A stretch of 64,000 nucleotides of DNA from Anaerotruncus rubiinfantis (lineage in GTDB: Bacteria > Bacillota > Clostridia > Oscillospirales > Ruminococcaceae): assembly GCF_900078395.1 (NCBI RefSeq), contig NZ_FKLA01000008.1, forward strand, positions 1 through 64,000. Direction: 5' to 3'. This document shows positions 24,278 through 36,151 of the stretch, one piece after another. The position numbers and the translations under genes were made by a program. The notes under the pieces are model-generated. The model was not told where the DNA came from. It saw nothing but the letters and a program-made list of their open reading frames with translations, and made no database searches. Each line of letters begins with the position of its first letter. Position 1 is the stretch's first letter.

Positions 24278-26362
24278 ATGCCAAGAGATGTATCTCTGGA
24301 AATGACACGAAATATCGGCATAATGGCCCACATTGACGCCGGCAAGACCACCACCACCGAGCGTATCCTGTACTACACGGGCATCAACCACAAGATTGGT
24401 GAAACGCACGAAGGCACGGCGACGATGGACTGGATGGCGCAGGAGCAGGAGCGTGGTATCACCATCACCTCCGCTGCGACCACCTGTTACTGGAAGGGCC
24501 ACCGTATCAACATTATCGACACCCCTGGACACGTGGACTTCACCGTTGAAGTCGAGCGCTCGCTGAAAGTGCTCGACGGCTCGGTGACGGTATTCTGCGC
24601 GAAGGGCGGTGTTGAGCCGCAGTCTGAAACCGTTTGGCGTCAGGCGAACAAATACCACGTCCCGCGCATGGGTTACGTCAACAAGATGGACATCATGGGC
24701 GCGGACTTCTACCGCGTCATCGAAATGATGCGTCAGCGCCTCAAATGCAACGCTGTCCCGATTCAGTTGCCGATCGGCGCCGAGCAGTTCTTCAAGGGCA
24801 TCATCGACCTCATTGAAATGAAGGCCGACGTCTACTATGACGACCTTGGAAAGGACATGCGCGTTGAGGAAATCCCCGAGGATATGATGGAGAAAGCCCA
24901 GCAGTACCGTGAGGAACTGCTCGAGCACCTCGCTGATTGCGACGAGGCCTTCATGGAGAAATACCTCGCGGGCGAGGAGATCACCACGGAGGAAATCCGT
25001 ACTGTGATCCGCAAATCCACCATCGCAAACACGATGGTTCCGGTCTGCTGCGGTACGTCCTACAAGAATAAGGGCGTCCAGAAGCTGCTCGATTCGATCA
25101 TTGATTTCATGCCTTCCCCGACCGATATCGAGAGCATCAAGGGCACCAATCCCGAGACTGGTGAGGAAGAGGAGCGCAAACCGGGCGACAAGGAGCCGTT
25201 CGCGGCGCTTGCGTTCAAGATTGCGACCGACCCGTATGTCGGCAAGCTCTGCTTCTTCCGCGTCTATTCCGGTACGCTGACCGCGGGTTCGGGCGTTTAC
25301 AACCCGAACAAGGACAACACCGAGCGCATCGGTCGTATCCTGCAGATGCACGCGAACCACCGGAAGGATCTTGAAGTCTGCTACTGCGGCGATATTGCGG
25401 CGGCGGTCGGCCTCAAGAACACCACCACCGGCGACACGCTGTGCGATCCGAAGCATCCGATCATCCTGGAGTCGATGGAGTTCCCGGATCCGGTTATCAA
25501 CCTCGCGATCGAGCCGAAGACCAAGGCTGGCCAGGAAAAAATGGCCATCGGCCTTTCGAAGCTCGCCGAGGAGGACCCGACTTTCCGGACCTACACCGAT
25601 CAGGAAACCGGACAAACGATCATCGCGGGCATGGGCGAACTGCATCTGGAGATCATCGTCGACCGCCTGCTGCGTGAGTTTAAGGTTGAGGCGAATGTCG
25701 GTAAGCCGCAGGTTGCTTACAAGGAAACCATCCGCAAACTGGCTGATGTCGACCACAAATACGCCCGCCAGTCGGGTGGTAAGGGTCAGTACGGCCATGT
25801 CAAGATCAAGATCGAACCGAACGAGAGCGGCAAGGGCTACGAGTTTGTCAACGCGATCGTCGGCGGCGCAATCCCGAAGGAATACATTGGTCCGATCGAC
25901 CAGGGTATCCAGGGCGCGATGCTGGCCGGCGTCCTGGCGGGCTATCCTGTCGTTGACGTGAAGGTCACTCTGTACGACGGCTCCTATCATGAGGTCGACT
26001 CCTCTGAAATGGCCTTTAAGATCGCCGCTTCGATGGCGTTCAAGATGGCGATGCAGAAGGCTGACCCGGTTCTGCTCGAACCAATCATGAAGGTTGTTGT
26101 CACAACCCCTGAGGACTATATGGGCGACGTCATCGGCGACCTGAACAGCCGCCGCGGCCAGATCCAGGGTATGGAAGCGGTCTTCGGCGCGCAGGAAATC
26201 CGTGCGTTTGTCCCGCTGTCCGAGATGTCCGGCTACTCCAACGACCTGCGCTCCAAGACGCAGGGCCGTGGCAACTATGTCATGGAGCCGAGCCACTACA
26301 TCGAGGTTCCGAAGTCGATTGCAGAAGGAATTATGTCCGAAAGAGGCAAAAAAGCGGAATAA
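24278..26362 (+). CDS. fusA: Elongation factor G
   Basis: 694 aa translocation GTPase. G1 [16 protein letters not shown]2/G3 [12 protein letters not shown] and [17 protein letters not shown]4 NKMD. Domains II-V are complete, with the domain IV segment [29 protein letters not shown]. Third gene of the str operon. Confidence 0.98.
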   Translation: MPRDVSLEMTRNIGIMAHIDAGKTTTTERILYYTGINHKIGETHEGTATMDWMAQEQERGITITSAATTCYWKGHRINIIDTPGHVDFTVEVERSLKVLDGSVTVFCAKGGVEPQSETVWRQANKYHVPRMGYVNKMDIMGADFYRVIEMMRQRLKCNAVPIQLPIGAEQFFKGIIDLIEMKADVYYDDLGKDMRVEEIPEDMMEKAQQYREELLEHLADCDEAFMEKYLAGEEITTEEIRTVIRKSTIANTMVPVCCGTSYKNKGVQKLLDSIIDFMPSPTDIESIKGTNPETGEEEERKPGDKEPFAALAFKIATDPYVGKLCFFRVYSGTLTAGSGVYNPNKDNTERIGRILQMHANHRKDLEVCYCGDIAAAVGLKNTTTGDTLCDPKHPIILESMEFPDPVINLAIEPKTKAGQEKMAIGLSKLAEEDPTFRTYTDQETGQTIIAGMGELHLEIIVDRLLREFKVEANVGKPQVAYKETIRKLADVDHKYARQSGGKGQYGHVKIKIEPNESGKGYEFVNAIVGGAIPKEYIGPIDQGIQGAMLAGVLAGYPVVDVKVTLYDGSYHEVDSSEMAFKIAASMAFKMAMQKADPVLLEPIMKVVVTTPEDYMGDVIGDLNSRRGQIQGMEAVFGAQEIRAFVPLSEMSGYSNDLRSKTQGRGNYVMEPSHYIEVPKSIAEGIMSERGKKAE

Positions 26363-26467
26363 TCCGGCTTTCCCTCTTGCAATTTTGCCTGCAACTTGAT
26401 AGAATACAAACTATAGTCCCCAGGCTTTAAAATTAAAAAATCATTCTTATAAGGGAGGAAATTTTCG

Positions 26468-27670
26468 ATGGCAAAGGCACATTTTGAAAGAAACAAGCCC
26501 CACGTAAATATCGGTACCATCGGTCACGTTGACCATGGCAAGACCACTCTGACCGCTGCGATCACCAAGGTTCTGGCTATGAAAGGCCAGGCCCAGTTCG
26601 AAGCGTATGACATGATCGATAAGGCCCCGGAAGAGCGCGAGCGCGGCATCACCATCAATACCGCTCACGTTGAGTATGAAACCGACAAGCGTCACTATGC
26701 GCATGTCGACTGCCCCGGACATGCCGACTATGTTAAAAACATGATCACCGGTGCCGCGCAGATGGACGGCGCGATCCTGGTTGTTTCCGCGGCCGACGGC
26801 CCGATGCCCCAGACCCGTGAGCACATCCTGCTCTCCCGTCAGGTTGGCGTTCCGTATATCGTTGTTTTCATGAACAAGGCGGACCAGGTTGACGATCCTG
26901 AGCTGCTCGAGCTCGTTGAGATGGAAATCCGTGAGCTGCTTTCCAGCTATGACTTCCCGGGCGACGATATCCCGATCATCAAGGGTTCCGCTCTGGTCGC
27001 GCTGGAGTCCACTTCCACCGATCCGGCTGCTCCGGAATATGCCCCGATCCTCGAACTGATGGACGCTGTCGACGAGTACATTCCGACTCCGGAAAGAAAA
27101 GCCGACCTGCCGTTCCTGATGCCTGTTGAGGACGTCTTCACCATCACCGGCCGCGGCACCGTTGCGACCGGCCGTGTTGAGCGTGGCCAGCTGAAGACCG
27201 GCGACGAAGTTGAGATCGTCGGCCTGCAGGACGAGAAGAAAAAGACCGTTGTTACCGGCATCGAGATGTTCCGCAAGATCCTCGACTACGCTGAGGCTGG
27301 CGACAACATCGGCGCGCTGCTGCGTGGTATCCAGAGAACCGAGATCGAGCGCGGACAGGTTCTGTGCAAACCCGGCTCCATCCACCCGCACGTCAAATTC
27401 CGTGGCCAGGTCTATATCCTGAAAAAGGAAGAGGGCGGCCGTCACACCCCGTTCTTCAACAACTACCGTCCGCAGTTCTATTTCCGCACCACCGACGTTA
27501 CCGGCGTCATCACCCTGCCGGAAGGCGTTGAGATGTGCATGCCTGGCGATAACGTCGAGATGGACGTTGAGCTGATCACCCCGATTGCGATCGAGGAAGG
27601 TCTGCGCTTCGCGATCCGTGAAGGCGGCCGTACCGTTGGTTCCGGCGTCGTCATCAAGATCAACGACTAA
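26468..27670 (+). CDS. tuf: Elongation factor Tu
   Basis: 400 aa. Delivers aminoacyl-tRNA to the ribosome. [67 protein letters not shown] and NKAD are intact; domains II and III are complete to the C-terminal VVIKIND. SD AAGGGAGGAAATTTTCG. The operon ends here with a strong terminator and is not followed by rpsJ. Confidence 0.98.
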   Translation: MAKAHFERNKPHVNIGTIGHVDHGKTTLTAAITKVLAMKGQAQFEAYDMIDKAPEERERGITINTAHVEYETDKRHYAHVDCPGHADYVKNMITGAAQMDGAILVVSAADGPMPQTREHILLSRQVGVPYIVVFMNKADQVDDPELLELVEMEIRELLSSYDFPGDDIPIIKGSALVALESTSTDPAAPEYAPILELMDAVDEYIPTPERKADLPFLMPVEDVFTITGRGTVATGRVERGQLKTGDEVEIVGLQDEKKKTVVTGIEMFRKILDYAEAGDNIGALLRGIQRTEIERGQVLCKPGSIHPHVKFRGQVYILKKEEGGRHTPFFNNYRPQFYFRTTDVTGVITLPEGVEMCMPGDNVEMDVELITPIAIEEGLRFAIREGGRTVGSGVVIKIND

Positions 27671-27685
27671 TTTTTATTCACAGAA

Positions 27686-27721
27686 AAAAGGCCCTGATGC
27701 GTTTGTATCAGGGCCTTTTGT
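27686..27721 (+). terminator. Terminator of tuf
   Basis: 13-bp stem AAAAGGCCCTGAT (27686-27698) and ATCAGGGCCTTTT (27707-27719), 8-nt loop. Confidence 0.9.
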
Positions 27722-27741
27722 GTTTTAGAGGAGTGGATTTC

Positions 27742-28785
27742 ATGAACTATCAGCGCGAATATTCCCGCCGCATCCGGCTGGGGGTCATCGGGGTCGGCGC
27801 GCACGCCTATCGTAACCTGCTGCCGCTGCTCAGTTATCTTCCGATCGAACTCCAGGCGGTCTGCAACTTCTCCAACGAGGAGGCGGGAAGGCGAACCGCC
27901 GCCCAGTATGGCTGTCATTATTACAAAGGCGCCGAACGGATGTATGAGTCGGAAAAGCTTGACGCGGTGCTCCTTTGCGCTTCCCCGCAGGCGCATACCA
28001 CGCTGGCTTGTGAAGCGTTGGACCGGGGAGTGCATGTATTCACCGAAAAGCCGCCCGCGATGAACAGCGGCGAGCTGGAGCGAGTGCTTACGCACCGCGG
28101 TGACCGCGTCTATGTAGTTGGTTACAAAAAAGCGTTCATGCCGGCGACGGACAAGGCGATCGAGCTTGCGCAGAGCGGGAAATATGGCCGGGTGAAGTCG
28201 ATTTTGGCTTCCTATCCGGTCAATCTGCCGCCTGACCCCGCCGGATCGCTTGCGCGTGGGGAATTTTCCGACTGGCTGGCCGACAGCTGCCATCCCATTT
28301 CCTTTCTGCTTGCGGTGGGCGGCAGGGTAAAGACAGTCCAGGCTACCCAGGGGCCGCTTGGCAACAGTGTCTGCATCCTCGAATTTGAAAACGGCGCGCT
28401 GGGGATTCTGCACGGGGCAACAGGCCCGGATCTGCCGGTTGAGAATTACAGCGTCTATGGGGACAATTGGGATCTGCAAATCCACAACACCGATACGGTC
28501 ATCCTGAATCGTGGCATTCCTTTTGAATTGGGACGCACCGAAAGCTTTACGGTACCGGGAGAGGAATACGGATCGATTGTCTGGCGCCCGCAGAACTGTA
28601 AAGCAACGCTGGAAAACAAGGCGCTTTTCGTGCAGGGAATGTATGCTGAGATGAAACATTTCTGTGACTGCGTGCTGGAGAGCAAACCGGCCACACGCGG
28701 GACGCTTGAATTTGCCATTCAGGTGTGCCGGGTGAGTGAAGCGGCCATGCGGTCGTGCGGGCAGAAAATTCCGGTCAATTCGTGA
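27742..28785 (+). CDS. Gfo/Idh/MocA family oxidoreductase
   Basis: 347 aa. N-terminal Rossmann fold IRLGVIGVGAHAYRNLLPLL, followed by DAVLLCASPQAHTTLACEALDRGVHVFTEKPPA, the family signature with Glu-Lys-Pro. C-terminal domain with the catalytic-region residues DWLADSCHPISFLL. Likely an NAD(P)-dependent sugar or inositol-type dehydrogenase; the substrate is unknown. Start ATG 27742 after AGAGGAG; codons before it lie in the tuf terminator. It stands alone, only 21 bp past that terminator, so either its promoter is hidden there or it depends on read-through. Confidence 0.85.
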   Translation: MNYQREYSRRIRLGVIGVGAHAYRNLLPLLSYLPIELQAVCNFSNEEAGRRTAAQYGCHYYKGAERMYESEKLDAVLLCASPQAHTTLACEALDRGVHVFTEKPPAMNSGELERVLTHRGDRVYVVGYKKAFMPATDKAIELAQSGKYGRVKSILASYPVNLPPDPAGSLARGEFSDWLADSCHPISFLLAVGGRVKTVQATQGPLGNSVCILEFENGALGILHGATGPDLPVENYSVYGDNWDLQIHNTDTVILNRGIPFELGRTESFTVPGEEYGSIVWRPQNCKATLENKALFVQGMYAEMKHFCDCVLESKPATRGTLEFAIQVCRVSEAAMRSCGQKIPVNS

Positions 28786-28829
28786 GCCGCAGGGCTCTGT
28801 AGAATTACCTGCCGCCTGTCTGTAAAAAA

Positions 28830-28876
28830 GAAACACTTGGGGCTGCCTGATGGATCTCTTAAGTGTATTCCTTTTT
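28830..28876 (+). terminator. Weak terminator-like hairpin
   Basis: AACACTT (28832-28838) can pair with AAGTGT (28861-28866), followed by ATTCCTTTTT. The 22-nt loop makes it doubtful. Confidence 0.3.
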
Positions 28877-28924
28877 ACATTTGGACTGATGGGTAAGGAC
28901 TTCGTCAATTTCACTAGGCGTTAA
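28850..28924 (+). CDS. Possible 24-aa hydrophobic peptide
   Basis: Short frame reading MDLLSVFLFTFGLMGKDFVN plus four residues. It has a hydrophobic segment and a basic end, like many tiny clostridial membrane peptides. Only a weak GGGG precedes the ATG. It lies in an AT-rich patch upstream of a DUF6440-like gene. The call rests on composition alone and could be chance. Confidence 0.2.
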   Translation: MDLLSVFLFTFGLMGKDFVNFTRR

Positions 28925-28989
28925 ATGAAGCAGAAAAATATGATCAAGTAAATAAAGAGATAAATCGAAATTGAAATGGAGAAATTTCT

Positions 28990-29169
28990 ATGTTTGAAAA
29001 AAAGGAAAAAAGATTTGCACTAAAAGAAGAAGAAAACTATAGTTTTGGAGTGGTCAGGATTATAGTTGATACAAAAACTGGCGTTAATTATATTATGACT
29101 GTAGGCGTTGGAGGCTCCTCAATTACCCCGCTGCTTGATTGTGATGGCAATGTAGTTGTTGATAAATAA
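28990..29169 (+). CDS. DUF6440-like small protein
   Basis: 59 aa. The core VVRIIVDTKTGVNYIM and the end SSITPLLDCDGNVVVDK fit the pattern I know for DUF6440, a small beta-rich family of unknown function. TGGAGAAATTTCT precedes the ATG. Base composition is clearly more AT-rich than in neighbours, suggesting acquisition. It is followed by a terminator and then the FMN riboswitch promoter. Confidence 0.65.
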   Translation: MFEKKEKRFALKEEENYSFGVVRIIVDTKTGVNYIMTVGVGGSSITPLLDCDGNVVVDK

Positions 29170-29207
29170 ACTCCTCATTTATCGGGCAGTTGCTGCCTGT
29201 GAAGATA

Positions 29208-29242
29208 CCTCCTTCCGTTCCTTCGGCGGAAGGAGGCTATTT
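29208..29242 (+). terminator. Terminator after DUF6440-like gene
   Basis: CCTCCTTCCG (29208-29217) pairs with CGGAAGGAGG (29227-29236), followed by CTATTTATAT. Confidence 0.65.
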
Positions 29243-29290
29243 ATATCCTGAATCAGTCCAAAAGGTAAAAGGGAGCAGGTGTTTCCCGCC

Positions 29291-29319
29291 TTGACAAAGC
29301 GCGCGCGAAGGACTATAAT
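29291..29319 (+). promoter_or_regulatory. Promoter of FMN riboswitch-ribU
   Basis: TTGACA (29291-29296) and TATAAT (29314-29319), 17 bp spacing, about 20 bp before the aptamer. Confidence 0.9.
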
Positions 29320-29339
29320 ATAGAAAATTTGATCAGTCT

Positions 29340-29450
29340 GTTTCAGGGCGAGGTGCAATTCCTCACTGGCGGTAAAGTCCGCGAACCGGCGATGAGCCGG
29401 CTGAATGGGTGAAACTCCCATACCAACGGTATAGTCCGGATGAAAGAAAC
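29340..29450 (+). ncRNA. FMN riboswitch (RFN element)
   Basis: Conserved RFN blocks are in order: CAGGGCGAGGTGCAATTCC, ACTGGCGGTAAAGTCCGCGA, a variable arm with GCCGG, GGGTGAAACTCCCATACCAA, CGGTATAGTCCGGATGAAAG. Closing stem GTTTC (29340-29344) pairs with GAAAC (29446-29450). FMN binding is expected to reduce ribU expression. Confidence 0.95.
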
Positions 29451-29486
29451 GGCGCAACAGGCGGACAATCCGCCACTACGCTACGT

Positions 29487-29517
29487 CCTTGAGCCATTTG
29501 GTTTGAGGGCTTTTTCA
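29487..29517 (+). terminator. Expression-platform terminator of the FMN riboswitch
   Basis: CCTTGAGCCA (29487-29496) pairs, with wobbles, with TGGTTTGAGG (29499-29508), then GCTTTTTC. It indicates transcriptional control. Confidence 0.65.
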
Positions 29518-29549
29518 TTTTCCTGACAGACCTCGACGGAGGTAATGTT

Positions 29550-30122
29550 ATGAAAGCAAGCGCATCCACCAGAAAACTCACCACCATGGCCATGCTCACC
29601 GCGATCTCGATCGTGCTGGTGGCAATCATCCATTTCCCGCTGTTCCCGGCGGCGCCGTGGATGGAATACGACCCGGCCGACATCCCCATCTTCATTGGGA
29701 CCTTCCTGTTTGGGCCGCTGTCGGGTCTTTGCCTGACGCTGGTCGTCTCGGTGATCCAGGGACTCACGGTCAGTGCGGCGAGCGGGCCCATCGGTATCCT
29801 CATGCACTTTTGCGCGACCGGTTCGTTTGTACTTGTGGCGGGCAATCTCTATAAGCGCAGCCACACCCGCAAGGGCGCCGTAACCGCGCTCGTATGCGGT
29901 ATAGGGGCCTGGACATTGGCAATGGTGCTGTGGAATCTCATCTTCACGCCGATTTTCATGGGCGCGCCGATGGAAGCGGTGCTTGAGATCATGATCCCGG
30001 TGATCATCCCGTTCAATTTGGTCAAGGCCGGGATCAACGCGGTGGTGACCTACCTGGTCTATAAACCGATCGCGCGGCTGGTACGGCATGAACATTTTGA
30101 GGCCGCGCCGCAGAACCCTTGA
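29550..30122 (+). CDS. ribU: Riboflavin ECF transporter S component
   Basis: 190 aa, six membrane helices. Substrate-binding S component that works with the shared EcfAA'T energy module, not encoded in this window. Family marks: KLTTMAMLTAISIVLV at the N-terminus, FPAAPWMEYDPADIPIFIGTFLFGPLSGL, and ASGPIGILMHF. SD ACGGAGGTAATGTT. The FMN riboswitch upstream supports riboflavin as substrate. Confidence 0.95.
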   Translation: MKASASTRKLTTMAMLTAISIVLVAIIHFPLFPAAPWMEYDPADIPIFIGTFLFGPLSGLCLTLVVSVIQGLTVSAASGPIGILMHFCATGSFVLVAGNLYKRSHTRKGAVTALVCGIGAWTLAMVLWNLIFTPIFMGAPMEAVLEIMIPVIIPFNLVKAGINAVVTYLVYKPIARLVRHEHFEAAPQNP

Positions 30123-30147
30123 CAAAGTATGCCGGATCGTGTAGACT
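30119..30147 (+). promoter_or_regulatory. Promoter of the SAM riboswitch transcript
   Basis: TTGACA (30119-30124) overlaps the ribU stop codon; TAGACT (30142-30147) follows at 17 bp. Confidence 0.7.
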
Positions 30148-30169
30148 ATATTTCGTGAATTGAATACTG

Positions 30170-30266
30170 CCTTATGAAGAGTGGTGGAGGGAACAGGCCC
30201 TATGAAGCCCGGCAACCTGCATTTTGTGCAAGGTGCCAAATCCTGCGGCATGGCCGACAGATGAGG
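30170..30266 (+). ncRNA. SAM-I (S-box) riboswitch
   Basis: Conserved S-box blocks: GAGTGGTGGAGGGA, GGCCCTATGAAGCCCGGCAACC, AAGGTGCCAAATCCTGC, GACAGATGAGG. The P1 helix pairs CCTTAT (30170-30175) with ATGAGG (30261-30266). It controls a transcript whose first gene is an amidase and second is metK. Confidence 0.93.
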
Positions 30267-30273
30267 ATGGACG

Positions 30274-30304
30274 CGAGCTCGGTTTATGCCGGGCTCGTTT
30301 TTTG
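30274..30304 (+). terminator. Terminator of the SAM-I riboswitch
   Basis: CGAGCTCGG (30274-30282) pairs with CCGGGCTCG (30289-30297), followed by TTTTTTTG. Confidence 0.9.
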
Positions 30305-30333
30305 TTTGATGCAGGGATTTTCATCATATTTCG

Positions 30334-30383
30334 CACAACATAATCGGATAGAATCCGGTTGGAGATTCTCCGAATCTGTTGTG
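30334..30383 (+). repeat. Long imperfect hairpin between riboswitch and amidase
   Basis: CACAACA (30334-30340) pairs with TGTTGTG (30377-30383), and the inner AATCGGATAGAATC pairs with GATTCTCCGAAT apart from small bulges. It ends one base before the AAGAGG ribosome binding site of the amidase gene. Confidence 0.6.
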
Positions 30384-30400
30384 AAAAGAGGAACTGATCC

Positions 30401-32197
30401 ATGAAATTTCAGGTTTTTTGCAGAAAGGCCGTGAGCTTGGTGCTCGCGGCGGCCCTGGGGTTGGGGCTTTCAGCCACGGCGTCGGCGCGGGAATATAACG
30501 ATTACGAGGAAATCGTTTCTCACGTCAGCCTGAAGGTGCCGGGAAAACTGAATATCGCGCGTCCAGCGGACGATATCACCACATCGGCTTCCAATTATTT
30601 CATTATGGGTTCGTCCGATCCGGACGTGAAGCTCACAATGAATGGCGAGGAGGTCAAAAACCGCGGCGCGCGCGGCAGCTTCGGCGTTTACGTCGCGCTG
30701 GACAAGGGGAAGAACACCTTCAAGTTCAAGCAGGGAGCGAAAAGCGCTACTGTTACCATCATCCGCGGGCAGGTTACCGACGCGCCCACCACCAAGGTGA
30801 TCTCCAGCATGGCGCCATCCTACGACTGCGCCACCGTGAGCGGTGAAACGATCCGCCTTTCCTGTGTGGCGCCGAGCGGCGCGACTGTTGTCGCGACGGT
30901 CGGTGGACGGCAGGTGAAACTAAAACAGGCCGCGGCAACCGCCAAAAAAGGTGTTCCGGCCACTTTCACCGGCGAAACGGTCGCCGGACAGGTGCGGGGT
31001 ACCCGCGACCTCGGTCCGGTTACATACACGCTGAATGGCAGCCAGACCTTCACCTCCGCCGGAAAGGTTTTCCTTGCCGGGGAACTGGGGTCGCTCGCGG
31101 TGCAGGTCAAAAACAATGTGGCGAACGTCTATAAGGATTCGCAGCGCAGCGCCTATATCGAAACGGCGAAGCTTGGCGCGGTCGATGTGGTCGTCGACAT
31201 AACCTCCACCATGTACAAGCTCTCGACCGGCGGCTGGGTGATGAAGGAATCGGTCCAGCCGCTCACCCGTGTGCAGGACGTGACCCTCGATGTGGACGAA
31301 ATCTCGTTTGGGGTAGAGGACGACGGTAAAGGCGAGATGCTGACCCTTTCGGGCGGCGGCAAGCCGATGTTCCGCGCCTACATGGACAGCGAGACCCTGA
31401 ACGTCAAGCTCTTCAACACCGCCATCTCACAAAACCAGGCGGCCGCGCTCGACGATGCGATCGGCAGGCGAAGCTATCTTTTCACCGGCGTGGAGCTGGA
31501 TTATGAGGGCCAGGACGCGATCCTCACCTTCCCGCTGGCAGGCGAAAAGGGACTTTGGGGCTACGACGTCAGTTATGGCGCGGACGGCGGCGTGAATATC
31601 TATGCGAAGTACCAGCCCCGCCTTTCGGATGGGGACAAGCCGCTCTCCGGCGTCACCATCGCGGTGGACGCGGGACACGGCGGCGCCGACCCGGGGGCGC
31701 TGGGTATCCCGCTCACAAGCGGCGCGACCGAGAAGGACATCACGCTTGCGACCGCAATCGCGGTGCAGAAGCGGCTCGAGTCGCTCGGGGCGGACGTGGT
31801 GATGTGCCGGACGGATGACAGCGACGTCACGATGAATCAGCGGATGACCGACACCTTTGCGGCGCGCGCGGACCTATTTATCTCGCTGCACTGCAATTCG
31901 ATCGGCTACGACACCGACGCCTCCAAGCCGAACGGCACCGAGGTCTACTATTTTGAGAACATCGCCAAAAAACTGGCGACGGCCCTCTCCGCGAATGTCT
32001 CGGAATATACAGGCCGCACAAACCGCGGTGCGAAGTTCTCGAATTACCGCGTGACCCTCAACAGCTACGCGCCTTCGGTTCTGGTCGAGATGGGTTTCCT
32101 CACCAACCCGGCCGAGTACGACAGCATGACCAGCCGGCGCGGCATCTATAACACGGCCAACGCGGTGGGCGACAGCGTACTGGCGGCGCTCAAATAA
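30401..32197 (+). CDS. N-acetylmuramoyl-L-alanine amidase (Amidase_3)
   Basis: 598 aa secreted enzyme. Signal peptide at 1-29 (ends ATASAREY). Residues 30-410 form beta-rich domains without a name I can give, probably AMIN- or Ig-like. The catalytic amidase_3 domain starts near 417: [14 protein letters not shown] (zinc His), a Glu in [15 protein letters not shown] (zinc His) and [15 protein letters not shown] (catalytic Glu). Cleaves the lactyl-peptide bond of peptidoglycan. SD AAGAGGAACTGATCC. It lies between the SAM-I riboswitch and metK (47 bp downstream, no terminator seen), so it appears to be under SAM control. Confidence 0.92.
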   Translation: MKFQVFCRKAVSLVLAAALGLGLSATASAREYNDYEEIVSHVSLKVPGKLNIARPADDITTSASNYFIMGSSDPDVKLTMNGEEVKNRGARGSFGVYVALDKGKNTFKFKQGAKSATVTIIRGQVTDAPTTKVISSMAPSYDCATVSGETIRLSCVAPSGATVVATVGGRQVKLKQAAATAKKGVPATFTGETVAGQVRGTRDLGPVTYTLNGSQTFTSAGKVFLAGELGSLAVQVKNNVANVYKDSQRSAYIETAKLGAVDVVVDITSTMYKLSTGGWVMKESVQPLTRVQDVTLDVDEISFGVEDDGKGEMLTLSGGGKPMFRAYMDSETLNVKLFNTAISQNQAAALDDAIGRRSYLFTGVELDYEGQDAILTFPLAGEKGLWGYDVSYGADGGVNIYAKYQPRLSDGDKPLSGVTIAVDAGHGGADPGALGIPLTSGATEKDITLATAIAVQKRLESLGADVVMCRTDDSDVTMNQRMTDTFAARADLFISLHCNSIGYDTDASKPNGTEVYYFENIAKKLATALSANVSEYTGRTNRGAKFSNYRVTLNSYAPSVLVEMGFLTNPAEYDSMTSRRGIYNTANAVGDSVLAALK

Positions 32198-32244
32198 ACA
32201 TCCCGTATTTTCACAACAGATCAAAGATAAAGGAGAATGGAAAA

Positions 32245-33426
32245 ATGGCAAAATACCTGTTCACCTCGGAATCGGTCACCGAAGGACATCCCGATAAGAT
32301 CTGCGACCAGATCTCCGACGCGGTGCTCGACGCGATCCTGGACAAGGACCCGACGGCGCGTGTGGCGTGCGAGACGGCGGTCACCACCGGCATGGTGATG
32401 ATCATGGGTGAGATTTCCACAAACTGCTATGTGGACATCCCCGCAATCGCCCGCAAAACGATCGAAGAGATCGGATACGACCGTGCCAAATATGGTTTTG
32501 ACTGCAAGACCTGCGCGGTGCTCACCTCGATCGACGAACAGAGCCCGGACATCGCGCTCGGCGTAAATGACGCGCTGGAAGCCAAAAATGGGGAGACCGG
32601 CGAGGCGGACACAACCGGCGCCGGCGACCAGGGCATGATGTTCGGGTATGCATCCGATGATACCCCGGAACTCATGCCGATGCCGATTTCCCTGGCGCAT
32701 AAGCTTGCAAAGCGGCTCACCGAGGTGCGCAAAAGCGGAATTTTGCCCTACCTGCGTCCGGACGGAAAAACCCAGGTCACGGTGGAATATGCCGACGACC
32801 GGCCGGTGCGGATCGACGCGGTGGTCATTTCGAATCAGCACGCGCCGGAGATTTCGCTCGAGCAGATCCGGGCGGACATCATCGAACAGGTCATAAAGGC
32901 CATCATCCCGGCAGAGCTGATGGATGAGAAAACCAAAATCTATGTGAACCCCACTGGACGGTTTGTCATCGGCGGGCCGCAGGGGGACAGCGGGCTCACC
33001 GGACGCAAGATCATCGTCGATACCTACGGCGGATTCGGCCGGCACGGCGGCGGCGCTTTTTCGGGCAAAGACCCGACCAAGGTCGACCGTTCGGCGGCTT
33101 ATGCGGCGCGGTATGTTGCGAAGAACATTGTCGCGGCAAAGCTTGCGCGCCGCTGTGAAATCCAGGTGGCCTACGCCATCGGCGTGGCGCATCCGGTTTC
33201 GGTCAATGTTAACACCTTCGGCACCGGCACAGTCAGCGACGAGAAGCTCGCCGAAGCGGTGATGAAAGTGTTCGATTTGCGCCCGGCGATGCTCATCAAA
33301 TCGCTCGATCTGCGCCGCCCGATTTACCAAAAGCTTGCCGCCTATGGACATATGGGAAGGGAAGACCTCGGCGTAAACTGGGAAAAAACCGACAAAGTGG
33401 AGGCGCTTTTGGCCGCAGTCAGGTAA
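32245..33426 (+). CDS. metK: S-adenosylmethionine synthetase
   Basis: 393 aa. Makes SAM from methionine and ATP. Motifs: [96 protein letters not shown]. It is the second gene after the SAM-I riboswitch, so the usual feedback on metK would work through the amidase gene. Confidence 0.97.
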   Translation: MAKYLFTSESVTEGHPDKICDQISDAVLDAILDKDPTARVACETAVTTGMVMIMGEISTNCYVDIPAIARKTIEEIGYDRAKYGFDCKTCAVLTSIDEQSPDIALGVNDALEAKNGETGEADTTGAGDQGMMFGYASDDTPELMPMPISLAHKLAKRLTEVRKSGILPYLRPDGKTQVTVEYADDRPVRIDAVVISNQHAPEISLEQIRADIIEQVIKAIIPAELMDEKTKIYVNPTGRFVIGGPQGDSGLTGRKIIVDTYGGFGRHGGGAFSGKDPTKVDRSAAYAARYVAKNIVAAKLARRCEIQVAYAIGVAHPVSVNVNTFGTGTVSDEKLAEAVMKVFDLRPAMLIKSLDLRRPIYQKLAAYGHMGREDLGVNWEKTDKVEALLAAVR

Positions 33427-33454
33427 TTTTTTGCAAAAAAACAGAAACACATTT

Positions 33455-33490
33455 TCACCTCGGCGCATAAGATGTGCCGAGGTGATTTTT
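33455..33490 (+). terminator. metK terminator that contains the SD of the next gene
   Basis: TCACCTCGGC (33455-33464) and GCCGAGGTGA (33476-33485) form a 10-bp perfect stem followed by TTTTT (33486-33490); ATG of the next gene is at 33491. The 3' arm holds GAGGTGA, the only SD of that gene, so the helix both terminates and hides the RBS. Confidence 0.8.
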
Positions 33491-33826
33491 ATGTTGGATG
33501 CGATCATTTGGATTTGTATGGCGATCCTTGCGTGCGTGGGCTTTGTGCAGTGTGTCACCTGGCTGGCGGTGCGTCATAGTTGTAAAGGAAACCACGTTTA
33601 CAGAGTGATCCCCATCGGCGGAGAGGGCAAAAACACCGGAAACCAGATGGCGCTGATGTACACCTGCCTGCAATGGGAGGCGAACCCCAGCCGCCAGGAC
33701 TATGTACTCTACGGCATCGGTCTGAACGAGAAGGAACAGCAGGCCTGCGAGGAACTCGCGCGCGCGGCGGGGGTCTGCTTTGTGCAGACGCCGGAGGAAC
33801 TGGAAGCGCTGCTGCGAACCCCCTGA
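33491..33826 (+). CDS. Membrane-anchored small protein, unknown function
   Basis: 111 aa. One N-terminal membrane helix at about 3-23, then a soluble domain with a repeated Gly/Asn loop (GGEGKNTGNQMALMYTCLQWEANP) and a C-terminal alpha/beta part (LARAAGVCFVQTPEELEALL). No family is recognised. ATG 33491 is the start; the frame is open from 33431 only through the metK terminator. Its SD sits in the terminator stem. Confidence 0.65.
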   Translation: MLDAIIWICMAILACVGFVQCVTWLAVRHSCKGNHVYRVIPIGGEGKNTGNQMALMYTCLQWEANPSRQDYVLYGIGLNEKEQQACEELARAAGVCFVQTPEELEALLRTP

Positions 33827-33925
33827 ACCGCTTGCCCATGCGGATGATTTGTATTATAATGGGAAACAGATTGTCCCGGCCGCAAAACCGCCGGGGAGGA
33901 CGTTGGGAAAGGAGGAGCGCGGGAG

Positions 33926-36134
<2,209 letters not shown>

Positions 36135-36151
<17 letters not shown>

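Noticed and set aside
28870..28990. Minus-strand open frame ending in HLTPSEIDEVLTHQ-like peptide
   Set aside because: About 40 codons, no SD or start codon of quality, overlapping the DUF6440 leader; could be a gene remnant but cannot be supported.
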